A stretch of 64,000 bases of DNA from an uncultured Clostridia bacterium (GTDB taxonomy: Bacteria > Bacillota > Clostridia > Peptostreptococcales > Anaerovoracaceae). A program made the translations under genes and the position numbers. Location: assembly GCA_934233735.1 (NCBI GenBank), contig CAKQGQ010000008.1, positions 1 to 64,000 on the forward strand, written 5' to 3'. Below, one piece after another: positions 1 through 7,151 of this stretch (position 1 is the stretch's first letter; every line of letters begins with the position of its first letter). Below the pieces are notes generated by a model. It was not told the origin of the DNA. It worked only from the letters and a program-made list of their open reading frames with translations, and did not search any database.

Positions 1-75
1 AAGATATGCGGAAAACCTTGATTTTAAGCCATTTTCACATTGGTTTATAAACATTTGTGAGGACTTATAAAAGGT

Positions 76-717
76 TTGGCGTCTATCAAATCAATAAAAA
101 ATAACATTCCAATCATCGTCCTCGTGGACAACAAATGCGGTTCGGCAGGCGAAACCATGCTGCTCAGCCTGCGCTCGCTTGAAAATGTGATTGTGATCGG
201 CGGGAATTCCTACGGCGCACAGCTTTGCGGAAATATGCAGTGGTATAAACTCCCAAACAGCGGCATGAATGTTGCTTTCGGACGCAGTCTGGGGTTCGCA
301 TACAAGGTTGCAAATGTTGATAACAAGGGCTACACGCCTGACATTTGGTGCAATCCTTCCAACGCGCTCAAAGCCGTAACGAACATGCTGAAAAAGCAAA
401 ATTACATTTCTGCAGAAACTTCCAAATATTTCATGGAGCAAGGTGGCGACAAGTATAATGAGGTCTGCATCAAATTCGTCGGCAGTCTCGTGCCGGCAGA
501 CAGCGGCTTCGGCCGTATCGGCAATGATAAACTGGATGTGGTCTGCAACGGCAAAACAATAACGGACTACACGGTTGTTTCCTCCGATTCATCAAAAATG
601 GAGGTAAGCAGACTTTCAAACGGCAAGCTGAGTCTGAAGGCAGTGCAGATAGACGAAAAAGTTCCGATTACGATTACATACAAAGGCAAAAATTACGTCT
701 TCTACGCAAATTCCTGA
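76..717 (+). CDS. S41-family (C-terminal processing) peptidase, 3' part; 5' end cut and probably frameshifted
   Basis: The product resembles the catalytic half of S41 serine peptidases: a hydrophobic strand (IPIIVLVD) leads into GSAGE at residues 22-26, where the Ser would be the nucleophile of the Ser/Lys dyad, followed by a strand and loop typical of the fold. A C-terminal tail of about 80 residues is beta-rich and unassigned. The TTG at 76 has no ribosome site. The preceding bases are open in the +2 frame from 2 to 67 with coding-like residues (NLDFKPFSHWF), and the two frames would join near 62-67 by a one-base shift. I infer that the gene starts left of the window and is either a frameshifted pseudogene or carries a sequencing error. 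Substrate unknown. Confidence 0.55.
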   Translation: MASIKSIKNNIPIIVLVDNKCGSAGETMLLSLRSLENVIVIGGNSYGAQLCGNMQWYKLPNSGMNVAFGRSLGFAYKVANVDNKGYTPDIWCNPSNALKAVTNMLKKQNYISAETSKYFMEQGGDKYNEVCIKFVGSLVPADSGFGRIGNDKLDVVCNGKTITDYTVVSSDSSKMEVSRLSNGKLSLKAVQIDEKVPITITYKGKNYVFYANS

Positions 718-760
718 TGTGAGATGAAAAAGGTGAAAAAAGGGGTACAAGGAATACAAA

Positions 761-1528
761 ATGGGGATAAGAAAACTGATTGACAAGGCAGCGGAACTCG
801 TCTATCCGACGGCAACCTACTGCCTTGTCTGCGGAAATTTTATAGATGAAACACGAAGCTTCTGCCTCTGCGACCACTGCGTCCGCCGCATCGACTGGGG
901 CTTTATTGAGCTTGACCTTGCGGCGCAGTCGCAACAGCAGAAGCGAAGATTGTATATCGACTCCGGCAGAGCCTGCTTCGGGTACGGGCTGTACAGCCGC
1001 CGCGTTGTATTTGATTTAAAATACAACGGCCACAGCTATGTGGCCCGGGTCTGCGGCCGGATTATGGCAGAGCGAGTGGGCGCAGACCCGGCGGCGGCAG
1101 GGCTGTTTGCGTGTGATTTGGTTACAGGCGTGCCGGTGAATGCACGGAAGATGCGTGAGCGCGGGTTTAATCAGGCTGAGAAAATTGCGAAGTTTTTTTG
1201 TGCCGAGACCGGGCTTAGGCATCTTCCGGACCTTTTGGTGCGCGGGCGCGCGACGGAGGCGCAGCGAAGCCTGTCGCCGGAGGAGCGGTACATTAATTTG
1301 CAGGATGCTTTTCGTCTGAATGAGAAGAAGCTTCCGTTAAAGCAAACCGACCGTGCAGAAGGCTTGCCACTTGCCGGTTTGCGTATATTGCTGATAGACG
1401 ATATTTATACGACAGGTGCCACCGCAAACCACTGCGCCCGCGTTTTGAAAGAGGCAGGAGCAGCGGAAGTGCATGTGCTTGTTTTAGCGACGGGGAGCGA
1501 TTTTGCGCACGGAGTTTTCGCCATGTAG
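761..1528 (+). CDS. comF: ComF family protein (phosphoribosyltransferase fold)
   Basis: The 255-residue length is normal for ComFC/GntX-type proteins. The N-terminus carries a Cys-rich zinc-finger-like motif (CLVCG, then CLCDHC, residues about 21-41). The C-terminal half is a type I phosphoribosyltransferase domain with the PRPP-binding loop LLIDDIYTTGAT near residue 210 and the ERGFNQAE motif near residue 130. In Bacillus and other bacteria ComF proteins are needed for late steps of natural transformation, probably helping load single-stranded DNA; the biochemical reaction is unclear. It lies 43 bp after the S41 gene. No comFA helicase is next to it, so a role in competence here is only an inference. 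Confidence 0.85.
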   Translation: MGIRKLIDKAAELVYPTATYCLVCGNFIDETRSFCLCDHCVRRIDWGFIELDLAAQSQQQKRRLYIDSGRACFGYGLYSRRVVFDLKYNGHSYVARVCGRIMAERVGADPAAAGLFACDLVTGVPVNARKMRERGFNQAEKIAKFFCAETGLRHLPDLLVRGRATEAQRSLSPEERYINLQDAFRLNEKKLPLKQTDRAEGLPLAGLRILLIDDIYTTGATANHCARVLKEAGAAEVHVLVLATGSDFAHGVFAM

Positions 1529-1623
1529 CAGGAAATCGTCCGCATTCGGTCGTGCTCGCTACTTTTGACATCCCCCCATAGGAATCCCCAATGTGCGCTG
1601 TGCGTAGGTTTGCGTGCACTGTA

Positions 1624-1685
1624 GCGCGAGCTTCATGCCTGCGCGAGCTTCATGCCTGCGCGAGCTTCATGCCTGCGCGAGCTTC
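1624..1685. repeat. 17-bp tandem repeat, about 3.6 copies
   Basis: The unit GCGCGAGCTTCATGCCT begins at 1624, 1641, 1658 and 1675 (last copy partial), with no mismatches between copies. It lies just after comF and is more GC-rich than the AT-rich DNA that follows. Perfect identity suggests recent slippage expansion. Confidence 0.9.
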
Positions 1686-2061
1686 TAATGAATAAAATTC
1701 CTCCTATCATGCATAAGAAATGACCTGAAAAAAGCAATTTTAGATGTTTACGAAAAAAATGAGTAATTGTTCTAAATTTTCAGCCAAAGTTACCAGAAAA
1801 AAATAAATTTTATGGGAGAATCTTGCATGAAATAAACGGAAGAAAGCCCCTTTTTATGAAGTAAAATCCATGCAGAGAAAAATTACGCAGGTTTCACGCT
1901 ATGAATCGAATAAAAACGTTGCTTTTGGCATAATTTTCGATGGAATAATTATTCTTAAATTAGAATAAAAATACAAAACAAGGGAAAATTTAGAACATAA
2001 ACTTGATTTTCATAAAAACCATCTAAATTCCGTTTAAAACAGCACCGGAGAGGGAAAGCGC

Positions 2062-2205
2062 AATACCCCGCGGCGGTGAAGGAGCCCCACGCAAGCACTC
2101 GTAATACCCCGCGGCGGTGAAGGCGTCCCACGCAAGCACTCGTAATACCCCGCGGCGGTGAAGGCGCCCCACGCAAGCACCCACAATACCCCGAGCCGGT
2201 GACCT
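2062..2205. repeat. 41-bp tandem repeat, about 3.5 copies
   Basis: A 41-bp unit starting AATACCCCGCGGCGGTGAAG recurs at 2062, 2103, 2144 and, degenerate and partial, 2185. Each unit also carries CCCACGCAAGCAC. Copies differ by a few substitutions; the last has CCGAGCCGG in place of CCGCGGCGG. Units abut without spacers, so this is not a CRISPR array. Function unknown. Confidence 0.85.
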
Positions 2206-2530
2206 TTCGTGCGTTGGTGCAGTCCCTCGCACTGTTCGTCGAACTGTTCACCGGAACGTGCGCCGCGCCCTCAAGCAAAAAAATCTTGCAAAATCCCACT
2301 CTTCGAGCTAAAATATAAAAAGCCGTCTGCGTCTGTGGTTGTAAATCCAAGCCAGGTGCGGGCAAAAGGATCCACGTAAGCCGTCGCGCAGGAGTTCGGG
2401 CGGTGATCATGGCGTACCTTAGAAGTAAGTCCTCCGAAAATCGGGTAAAGGCAAGTGTGGGGGCAAAGACCAGGTCAGGCAGACGGTTTTTTCATGTCAA
2501 AAAAATCACGCAGCTTTCAAAAAAATGCTG

Positions 2531-2558
2531 TTCAACTTCATACAAGCTGTGGTATAAT
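2531..2558 (+). promoter_or_regulatory. Probable sigma-A promoter of hpf
   Basis: A perfect -10 TATAAT lies at 2553-2558 with an upstream G (GGTATAAT). The -35 is weak: TTCAAC at 2531-2536 with a 16-bp spacer. Transcription would start about 85 bp before the hpf ATG, giving a GC-rich leader. Confidence 0.5.
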
Positions 2559-2649
2559 ACAGACATAAGAACACAAGAGTTTGCGCCGCAGTTTAGGGAT
2601 GCAAACGCTCCCGCGAGTGCGAAACGCGCAGACGAGAGGAGGTCATCAT

Positions 2650-3183
2650 ATGAAGATTATCGTAACAGGAAAGAACATTGCAATCAGCGAAAAAATTCAG
2701 GACGCCATTGACAAGAAATTTGAAAAGCTGGGAAAGTACTTTGCTGACGACATTCAGGCTAAAGTGATCATCCACCCTGAGAAATCCAAAGTGAAGATGG
2801 AAGCAACCATCGTTACGAAAGGCACAATTTTCAGAGCAGAAGATGTTTCGCAGGATGTATTTGATTGTATTGATATCGTTGCCGAAAAACTGCTTAAGCA
2901 GATGACGAAATATAAAGGCAAATTAATGAAGAGGAATAAATCAAAAGAGTCCGTAAGATTCGAAATGCTTCCTGAAATTGAAGCTACGGAGGCTGCAGAT
3001 GATGGTGAACTGGTAAAGACCAAGAAGTTTGACCTTACGCCGATGACAACGGAAGAAGCAATTATGCAGATGGAAATGCTGCAGCACAATTTCTTCGTAT
3101 TCCTTGACGGCGGGACAGACAATGTCAATGTAGTTTACAAGAGAAACGACGACGACTACGGCTTGCTCGAAACCAGACGCTAA
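2650..3183 (+). CDS. hpf: Long-form ribosome hibernation promoting factor
   Basis: A 177-residue protein with the two-domain long HPF layout. Residues 1 to about 100 form the HPF/YfiA fold that sits in the 30S decoding site (MKIIVTGKNIAISEKIQDAI start). A charged linker follows, then a C-terminal dimerisation domain from about residue 120 (TTEEAIMQMEMLQHNFFVFLD, VVYKRNDDDYGLLE) that joins two 30S subunits in 100S ribosomes. The ATG at 2650 was chosen because GAGGAGG precedes it at the right distance and the family begins with MKI; the frame stays open upstream to 2581 but without family similarity. It is a single-gene unit with its own promoter and terminator. Confidence 0.95.
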   Translation: MKIIVTGKNIAISEKIQDAIDKKFEKLGKYFADDIQAKVIIHPEKSKVKMEATIVTKGTIFRAEDVSQDVFDCIDIVAEKLLKQMTKYKGKLMKRNKSKESVRFEMLPEIEATEAADDGELVKTKKFDLTPMTTEEAIMQMEMLQHNFFVFLDGGTDNVNVVYKRNDDDYGLLETRR

Positions 3184-3227
3184 ACTTGAGACGAAAACCA
3201 AAGAAAAATTTCATAAAGACACGAATT

Positions 3228-3252
3228 GGGTGACTGCGAGGTCACCCTTTTT
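3228..3252 (+). terminator. Intrinsic terminator of hpf
   Basis: A perfect 7-bp stem GGGTGAC/GTCACCC (3228-3234 and 3241-3247) with a 6-nt loop is followed directly by TTTTT, 45 bp after the hpf stop. Confidence 0.9.
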
Positions 3253-3340
3253 GAATTTCAACCTTTTTTAGGAAAACGTTTGCAGCGAGCATAGAAGCTG
3301 CTTGCGGTAAATAGAAGGTCGTCTCCGGAACAAAAAAACA

Positions 3341-3369
3341 TTGCAATCGTAAATAAAAAGTTGTAAAAT
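3341..3369 (+). promoter_or_regulatory. Sigma-A promoter upstream of the CPBP-like gene and eutQ
   Basis: TTGCAA (3341-3346) and TAAAAT (3364-3369) are separated by exactly 17 bp, 38 bp before the ATG at 3407. Because eutQ overlaps the next gene, this promoter probably serves eutQ as well. Confidence 0.65.
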
Positions 3370-3406
3370 TCACTAAAACATATTTTGCACAGGGAGAACA
3401 GAAAAG

Positions 3407-4351
3407 ATGAAGCAAGAGAAAAACGGCCTGCTCGTTTACATAGCAGCGACAGCGGTATATTTAATTTTAATGATTGGGGCTGTTTTGTACGGTGAGTATA
3501 TAGGGGCGCAGCAGCAAATGGTCATATTGGTAAACATTGCGATGGGCGCAGGATTTCTTGGTTATTTGAAAATAGCGGACTATGAAATGTGCTTCGAAGT
3601 GCGCATATACGATAAAAAATGTCTTTACATAGTGTGCTCGCTTGTCTTTCTCATGGTTATTGGAAACTACTATCCGATTGACATGGCTTTCGGCGAGAAT
3701 ATTACTGCAAACGGATGGCTTTTGGCAGAGGCCCTTTCCGCCGCGGTTGCAGCGGAGGCAGTGTTCCGAGCATTGGGGGCCTGCTCTTTCCCAAAACCCG
3801 GCAAAAAGGAAGAATTTGTAATGATTGCCGGTTGTGCGATCTTCAGCCTTTCTCAATGCGCATATGACTTTGAAAGAGGAATTTTTGCGTTTTGCGTGGC
3901 GATTGGCATTGCGGCTATGATGACGGGGCTGTATTTAAGATACAACAAGCTGGGTGCGAACATGGCGATTAGTTTTTTGCTGTATTATCTTGTCAATGTT
4001 ACAGCTGTGAACAGTACGGCAAGCGAAACCATTTTCGGAAGGTTCTCATCGGTTTTGACCGTGGCAGCTGCAGTCGGCATGTTGATTTACGGGATTGCAA
4101 TGCTTAAAGCATATAATGCGGTCGGTGCCTATGATGATGCGGAGGCATCAAAGCAGTACAGTGAAAGACAGGGACAGTTTAAGCAGGCATTCATGGAGAG
4201 CAAAACGAAGTACGAAGAAAAGGTAAATGAAAAGGCAGCTCCGACGATAGAAGCCAGAAGAGAAAAATATATCGAAAAGCAGCAGGCGAAGGAAGAAAAG
4301 CGCAGGGAAAAGAAGCGTGCGAAGGAAGAAAAAAGAGGTAAGGAAAAATGA
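3407..4351 (+). CDS. CPBP-like integral membrane protein with a charged C-terminal coiled coil
   Basis: A 314-residue protein with about eight hydrophobic segments over residues 1-230 and then a highly charged helical tail rich in Lys/Glu/Arg (RREKKRAKEEKR region). The middle contains EAVFRALG near residue 120, which resembles motif 1 (EExxxR) of CPBP intramembrane proteases (CAAX protease/bacteriocin-processing) but lacks the second Glu; later His motifs are not evident, so activity is doubtful. The reading frame ends inside the start of eutQ (ATGA overlap), which suggests co-translation. The link to ethanolamine metabolism is positional only. Confidence is high that it is a gene and low on function. 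Confidence 0.65.
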   Translation: MKQEKNGLLVYIAATAVYLILMIGAVLYGEYIGAQQQMVILVNIAMGAGFLGYLKIADYEMCFEVRIYDKKCLYIVCSLVFLMVIGNYYPIDMAFGENITANGWLLAEALSAAVAAEAVFRALGACSFPKPGKKEEFVMIAGCAIFSLSQCAYDFERGIFAFCVAIGIAAMMTGLYLRYNKLGANMAISFLLYYLVNVTAVNSTASETIFGRFSSVLTVAAAVGMLIYGIAMLKAYNAVGAYDDAEASKQYSERQGQFKQAFMESKTKYEEKVNEKAAPTIEARREKYIEKQQAKEEKRREKKRAKEEKRGKEK

Positions 4352-4800
4352 TGGATGAAAAAGCGATTAAAAAAATAGTGGAGAGAGTTGTAAACGAAAA
4401 ACTTGGAGATAAACTGTATCCGGGTCAGACGGTCGAGACAGCCGAAGGATTTACGAAAGTGAAGGATCCTTCGAGAATTCTTAAAATCGCGCAGAGCACG
4501 GTTAGGTGTGAGCCTTTTGAGCAGAAAGGCGTTGCCCTGAAGGATGTCACAACCCTTGAAGAGGCGCCGAACATGGGATGCGGAATCATGGAACTCGATC
4601 ACACTTCATTTGAATGGACACTTACTTACGATGAATACGATATTGTTCTCGACGGTACGCTTGAAATCGAAATTGACGGGAGAATTATAAAGGCAGGGCC
4701 AGGAGAAATTATTTTCATACCGAAGAACTCGCATATACATTTCCAGACACCGGATTTCACCCGATATGTCTATGTTACTTATCCTGCGGATTGGCAATAA
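4348..4800 (+). CDS. eutQ: EutQ-like cupin protein of ethanolamine utilisation
   Basis: A 150-residue protein whose C-terminal part is a single cupin barrel of the EutQ family (YDIVLDGTLEIEIDGR, GPGEIIFIPKNSHIHF). In Salmonella EutQ is required for anaerobic ethanolamine growth and has been reported to have acetate kinase activity; whether that holds here is unknown. The N-terminus (residues 4-22, AIKKIVERVVNEKLG) is an amphipathic helix with the spacing of microcompartment encapsulation peptides, followed by a linker. It precedes the antitermination leader of eutV, so it is transcribed separately from the main eut operon, overlapping the CPBP-like gene. Confidence 0.85.
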   Translation: MMDEKAIKKIVERVVNEKLGDKLYPGQTVETAEGFTKVKDPSRILKIAQSTVRCEPFEQKGVALKDVTTLEEAPNMGCGIMELDHTSFEWTLTYDEYDIVLDGTLEIEIDGRIIKAGPGEIIFIPKNSHIHFQTPDFTRYVYVTYPADWQ

Positions 4801-4840
4801 AAATCGGTACGCTCCCTGTAAAAAAATGATTGATAAACAC

Positions 4841-4869
4841 TTGACAAAATTTTCAAATTAGTGTAATCT
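4841..4869 (+). promoter_or_regulatory. Sigma-A promoter of the eutV transcript
   Basis: A consensus -35 TTGACA (4841-4846), a 17-bp spacer and -10 TAATCT (4864-4869). The expected start is about 4876, so the first RNA hairpin (P1) would form from the 5' end of the transcript. Confidence 0.8.
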
Positions 4870-4876
4870 ATAGGTG

Positions 4877-4944
4877 ATGCACAACGGGGTGCATTGAAAA
4901 AGAGCATTGAAGCTTATGTGATTCGTTTTGCATAAGCTTTTTTT
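4877..4944 (+). promoter_or_regulatory. Dual-hairpin ANTAR antitermination element before eutV
   Basis: P1 (4877-4894) is a perfect 6-bp stem ATGCAC/GTGCAT closing hexaloop AACGGG. P2 (4902-4915) is a 4-bp stem GAGC/GCTT with hexaloop ATTGAA. Both loops have A at position 1 and G at position 4, the recognition pattern established for ANTAR-domain regulators such as EutV of Enterococcus. The 3' side of P2 is the 5' side of terminator stem AAGCTTATG/CATAAGCTT (4910-4918 and 4931-4939), which is followed by seven T (4938-4944). Binding of dimeric phosphorylated EutV to P1-P2 would prevent the terminator and let eutV be transcribed: positive autoregulation. Confidence 0.88.
4910..4944 (+). terminator. 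Regulated intrinsic terminator in the eutV leader
   Basis: A 9-bp perfect stem with a 12-nt loop and a seven-T tail. Its left arm overlaps P2 of the antitermination element, so the two structures exclude each other. Confidence 0.88.
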
Positions 4945-4980
4945 GTTAAGATTTACGGCCCGAGGAAAGAAAGGTAAGAT

Positions 4981-5562
4981 ATGAAGACAAGAGTGGTCAT
5001 CGCCGATGATGATGTAATTACCAGATTAGATATCAGAGAGGCTTTGGAATTCCAGGGGTACGAAGTGGTCGGCGAGGCAGCTGACGGCATTGACGCTGTG
5101 GAGCTGTGCGCAGATTTGAAGCCGGATGTGGTCCTTTTGGATGTAAAGATGCCGGTAATGGATGGACTTACGGCAGCCAAGCTTATCGCCGGAGGACAGC
5201 ACGATACCGCAATTATCATGCTTACCGCTTACAACGATAAACAGTTCGTGGATAAAGCAGGTGAGTTCGGAGCTTTGGGCTACTTGGTGAAACCGGTAGA
5301 TGAAAAGTCATTGACGCCTACCATCGAGATTGCAGTTAAAAGACTGAAGGAGTTCAGGGAGCTTAAGAAAACAGTTGCCGGTCAAGAGAAAAAGCTTGAA
5401 GAACGCAAAATCATTGAGAAGGCGAAGGGCATTCTGATTCAGAACAATTCGATTTCTGAAGACGAGGCTTACAAGTATCTCAGAACAATCAGCATGAATA
5501 AGCGAAAAACCATCGTAGAAGTTGCGAAAATTATTATCGAAACAGAAAGCATGCTTCATTAA
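4981..5562 (+). CDS. eutV: EutV, response regulator with ANTAR RNA-binding domain
   Basis: A 193-residue protein. The receiver domain (residues 1 to about 120) has the acidic pair DD (DDDV, residue 10 region), the phosphoacceptor Asp in VVLLDVKMPVMDG near residue 54, and the conserved Lys in YLVKPVDE. A coiled-coil linker leads to a C-terminal ANTAR three-helix bundle (ERKIIEKAKGILI, then EDEAYKYLRTISMNKRKTI). ANTAR regulators bind paired hexaloop RNA hairpins and prevent termination. The partner kinase is EutW, which here lies 11 kb away at the end of the cluster. The leader of this gene and that of eutA both carry its predicted RNA targets. Confidence 0.95.
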   Translation: MKTRVVIADDDVITRLDIREALEFQGYEVVGEAADGIDAVELCADLKPDVVLLDVKMPVMDGLTAAKLIAGGQHDTAIIMLTAYNDKQFVDKAGEFGALGYLVKPVDEKSLTPTIEIAVKRLKEFRELKKTVAGQEKKLEERKIIEKAKGILIQNNSISEDEAYKYLRTISMNKRKTIVEVAKIIIETESMLH

Positions 5563-5587
5563 AGATTATACTTTTACATTTTTATAA

Positions 5588-5664
5588 GTTCACAACGATG
5601 TGAGCGAGTGCAAAGAGGCGCAAAGAAAACCTGAAATACGGTTTGATTTGCGCTTTTTATTTTT
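5588..5664 (+). promoter_or_regulatory. Dual-hairpin ANTAR antitermination element before eutA
   Basis: P1 (5588-5605): stem GTTCAC/GTGAGC (one G-U pair) with hexaloop AACGAT. P2 (5608-5621): stem GTGC/GCGC (one G-U pair) with hexaloop AAAGAG. Both loops have A1 and G4. The P2 right arm GCGC is also the start of the terminator's left arm GCGCAAA (5618-5624), pairing with TTTGCGC (5647-5653), with an inner stem AAACC/GGTTT, then TTTTTATTTTT. This is the same arrangement as at eutV, so eutA and the structural genes behind it should be switched on by EutV. Confidence 0.87.
5618..5664 (+). terminator. Regulated intrinsic terminator in the eutA leader
   Basis: Two stacked stems, GCGCAAA/TTTGCGC outside and AAACC/GGTTT inside, followed by five T, A, and four to five more T. 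It overlaps hairpin P2, so termination and EutV binding exclude each other. Confidence 0.87.
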
Positions 5665-5691
5665 GAAGCAGCAAGCGGAGGAAGAGCAGTT

Positions 5692-7125
5692 ATGAAAGAC
5701 GACAACCGGATATTATCCGTCGGCATCGATATCGGAACAACCACCACAAGCATGATCGTGAGCAGACTGGCAGTCGAAAACACGGCCATGGTGTATATGG
5801 CTCCGAATGTCGAACTGACATCCAAACAAATTATATACCGAAGCCCTGTTTATCTGACACCGCTGCTTGATCAGGAAACGCTTGACGGTGAAGAGATAAA
5901 AAGAATTATTGAAAAGGAGTATGCGTCCGCCGGAATACGCCCCGAAGATGTAGACAGCGGAGCGGTGATTATAACCGGAGAGTCGGCTCTGAAAGAAAAT
6001 GCCAGATTGATTACAGATAAGCTTTCGGAATTCGCAGGTGATTTCGTGGTGGCGACGGCAGGACCGGATTTGGAGTCCATCATCGCAGGAAGAGGTGCAG
6101 GGGCGGAAGCCTTTTCAAAAACATATGGCTGCGTGACTGCAAACCTGGATATCGGAGGAGGCACCACGAATATTTCAGTATTCAACTGCGGCGATTTGGT
6201 CGGACAGACCTGCATTGATGTCGGCGGGAGGCTCATTAAATATAACAAAGCTCGGGAAATAACCTATGTTTCCAGGCGCTTCAACGATGTAGGCAAGGAA
6301 CGCAATATACAGGTAATTCCGGGAATGACGGTGGATGACAACAAACTTGCTCTAGCAGGAGACTTGCTGGCAGATGTAATTCTGGATGCGCTTCATCAGG
6401 AGCATTACAGCTTTACGAGAATCGCAACCACGAAGAATTCAAAGAAGCTCACTCTGCCCTATCCGGTCCAGTATATATCGTTTTCCGGCGGAGTTGCGGA
6501 CTGCTTCTACGGCAAGGAAGAAGATATGTACCGCTATGACGACCTTGGACCATGCATAGCCAAGGCACTGCGGGAAAAGCTTCCGAGCGAGCCGTATGAA
6601 GTGATAGAGCCGAAGGAAACCATAAGAGCCACGGTTGTCGGCGCGGGGATTTATACCACAGAAGTAAGCGGCTCAACGATATCCTACAGCGATGAAATTT
6701 TCCCGATTAAGAATTTGCCGGTTTTCAAAATCGGTGAAAGAGCAGAGAAAGCACTTTATGAATGCGATACGCATATCGCAAGAGAAGAACTCGGCTGGTT
6801 TATAGGACAATCGCAGAACGAGCGCATCGGAATATGCATAAAGGGAAAGCAAAAAGCAAGCTATGATGATATCAAGAACCTTTCTCAATCCTTAATTGAA
6901 ATCGATGAAAGATGTCTTGGTACAGATACGCCGATGATAATCCTTTGTGAAAATGATATGGCGAAGGCACTCGGCCAGGTGCTCAAACGATATATTAAAA
7001 CCGAAAAATGCGTGCTTTGCCTGGATAAAATTAAAATGGGTTCGGGCGACTACATAGATATAGGAAAACCGATTTTAAACGGCATCGCGGTGCCGATCGT
7101 AATTAAAACACTAATATTCAGTTAA
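5692..7125 (+). CDS. eutA: EutA, ethanolamine ammonia-lyase reactivating factor
   Basis: A 477-residue member of the EutA family of actin-like ATPases that release damaged cobalamin from ethanolamine ammonia-lyase and allow reloading with adenosylcobalamin. Visible features are the N-terminal phosphate-1 loop (SVGIDIGTTTTSMIVSRL, residues about 9-26), a second nucleotide-binding segment (NLDIGGGTTNISVF near residue 150) and ISFSGGVADC near residue 265. Length matches the family. It is the first structural gene after the second antitermination leader and stands 26 bp before the eutB start. Confidence 0.95.
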   Translation: MKDDNRILSVGIDIGTTTTSMIVSRLAVENTAMVYMAPNVELTSKQIIYRSPVYLTPLLDQETLDGEEIKRIIEKEYASAGIRPEDVDSGAVIITGESALKENARLITDKLSEFAGDFVVATAGPDLESIIAGRGAGAEAFSKTYGCVTANLDIGGGTTNISVFNCGDLVGQTCIDVGGRLIKYNKAREITYVSRRFNDVGKERNIQVIPGMTVDDNKLALAGDLLADVILDALHQEHYSFTRIATTKNSKKLTLPYPVQYISFSGGVADCFYGKEEDMYRYDDLGPCIAKALREKLPSEPYEVIEPKETIRATVVGAGIYTTEVSGSTISYSDEIFPIKNLPVFKIGERAEKALYECDTHIAREELGWFIGQSQNERIGICIKGKQKASYDDIKNLSQSLIEIDERCLGTDTPMIILCENDMAKALGQVLKRYIKTEKCVLCLDKIKMGSGDYIDIGKPILNGIAVPIVIKTLIFS

Positions 7126-7151
7126 AGCAAAAAATGTACGGAGGTGTGACC

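Larger units (their letters stand above)
1529..2649. other. Gene-free region of 1.1 kb with two tandem-repeat arrays
   Basis: No open frame here looks like a gene: the frames crossing it are shadows of the repeats and lack ribosome sites. It contains a 17-bp repeat array (1624-1685), an AT-rich stretch without visible structure (about 1690-2040), a 41-bp GC-rich repeat array (2062 to about 2205), a GC-rich unassigned stretch (about 2206-2400) and the hpf promoter/leader (from about 2530). Confidence 0.6.

Noticed and set aside
2062..2205. CRISPR array
   Set aside because: Units abut directly with no unique spacers, copies are few and diverged, and no cas genes are present.
2023..2410. Overlapping - strand open frames of 69 and 151 codons across the 41-bp repeats
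   Set aside because: They are produced by the repeat itself (period 41 reads all frames), have no ribosome site and show no protein family features.
2403..2711. 102-codon + strand frame before hpf
   Set aside because: It overlaps the hpf promoter and start, has no ribosome site, and the hpf frame is certain.
4801..5691. Cobalamin riboswitch in the eut leaders
   Set aside because: No B12-box or aptamer-like sequence is visible; the leaders are fully explained by ANTAR hairpins and terminators.
5692..7125. EutA as a mutase-specific reactivase like GlmL
   Set aside because: Its sequence and position match EutA for ethanolamine ammonia-lyase; the separate GlmL at 19232 is overlapped with the mutase.
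7134..7151. ATG at 7134 as the eutB start
   Set aside because: It overlaps the GGAGGT ribosome site; TTG 7152 gives the family N-terminus.
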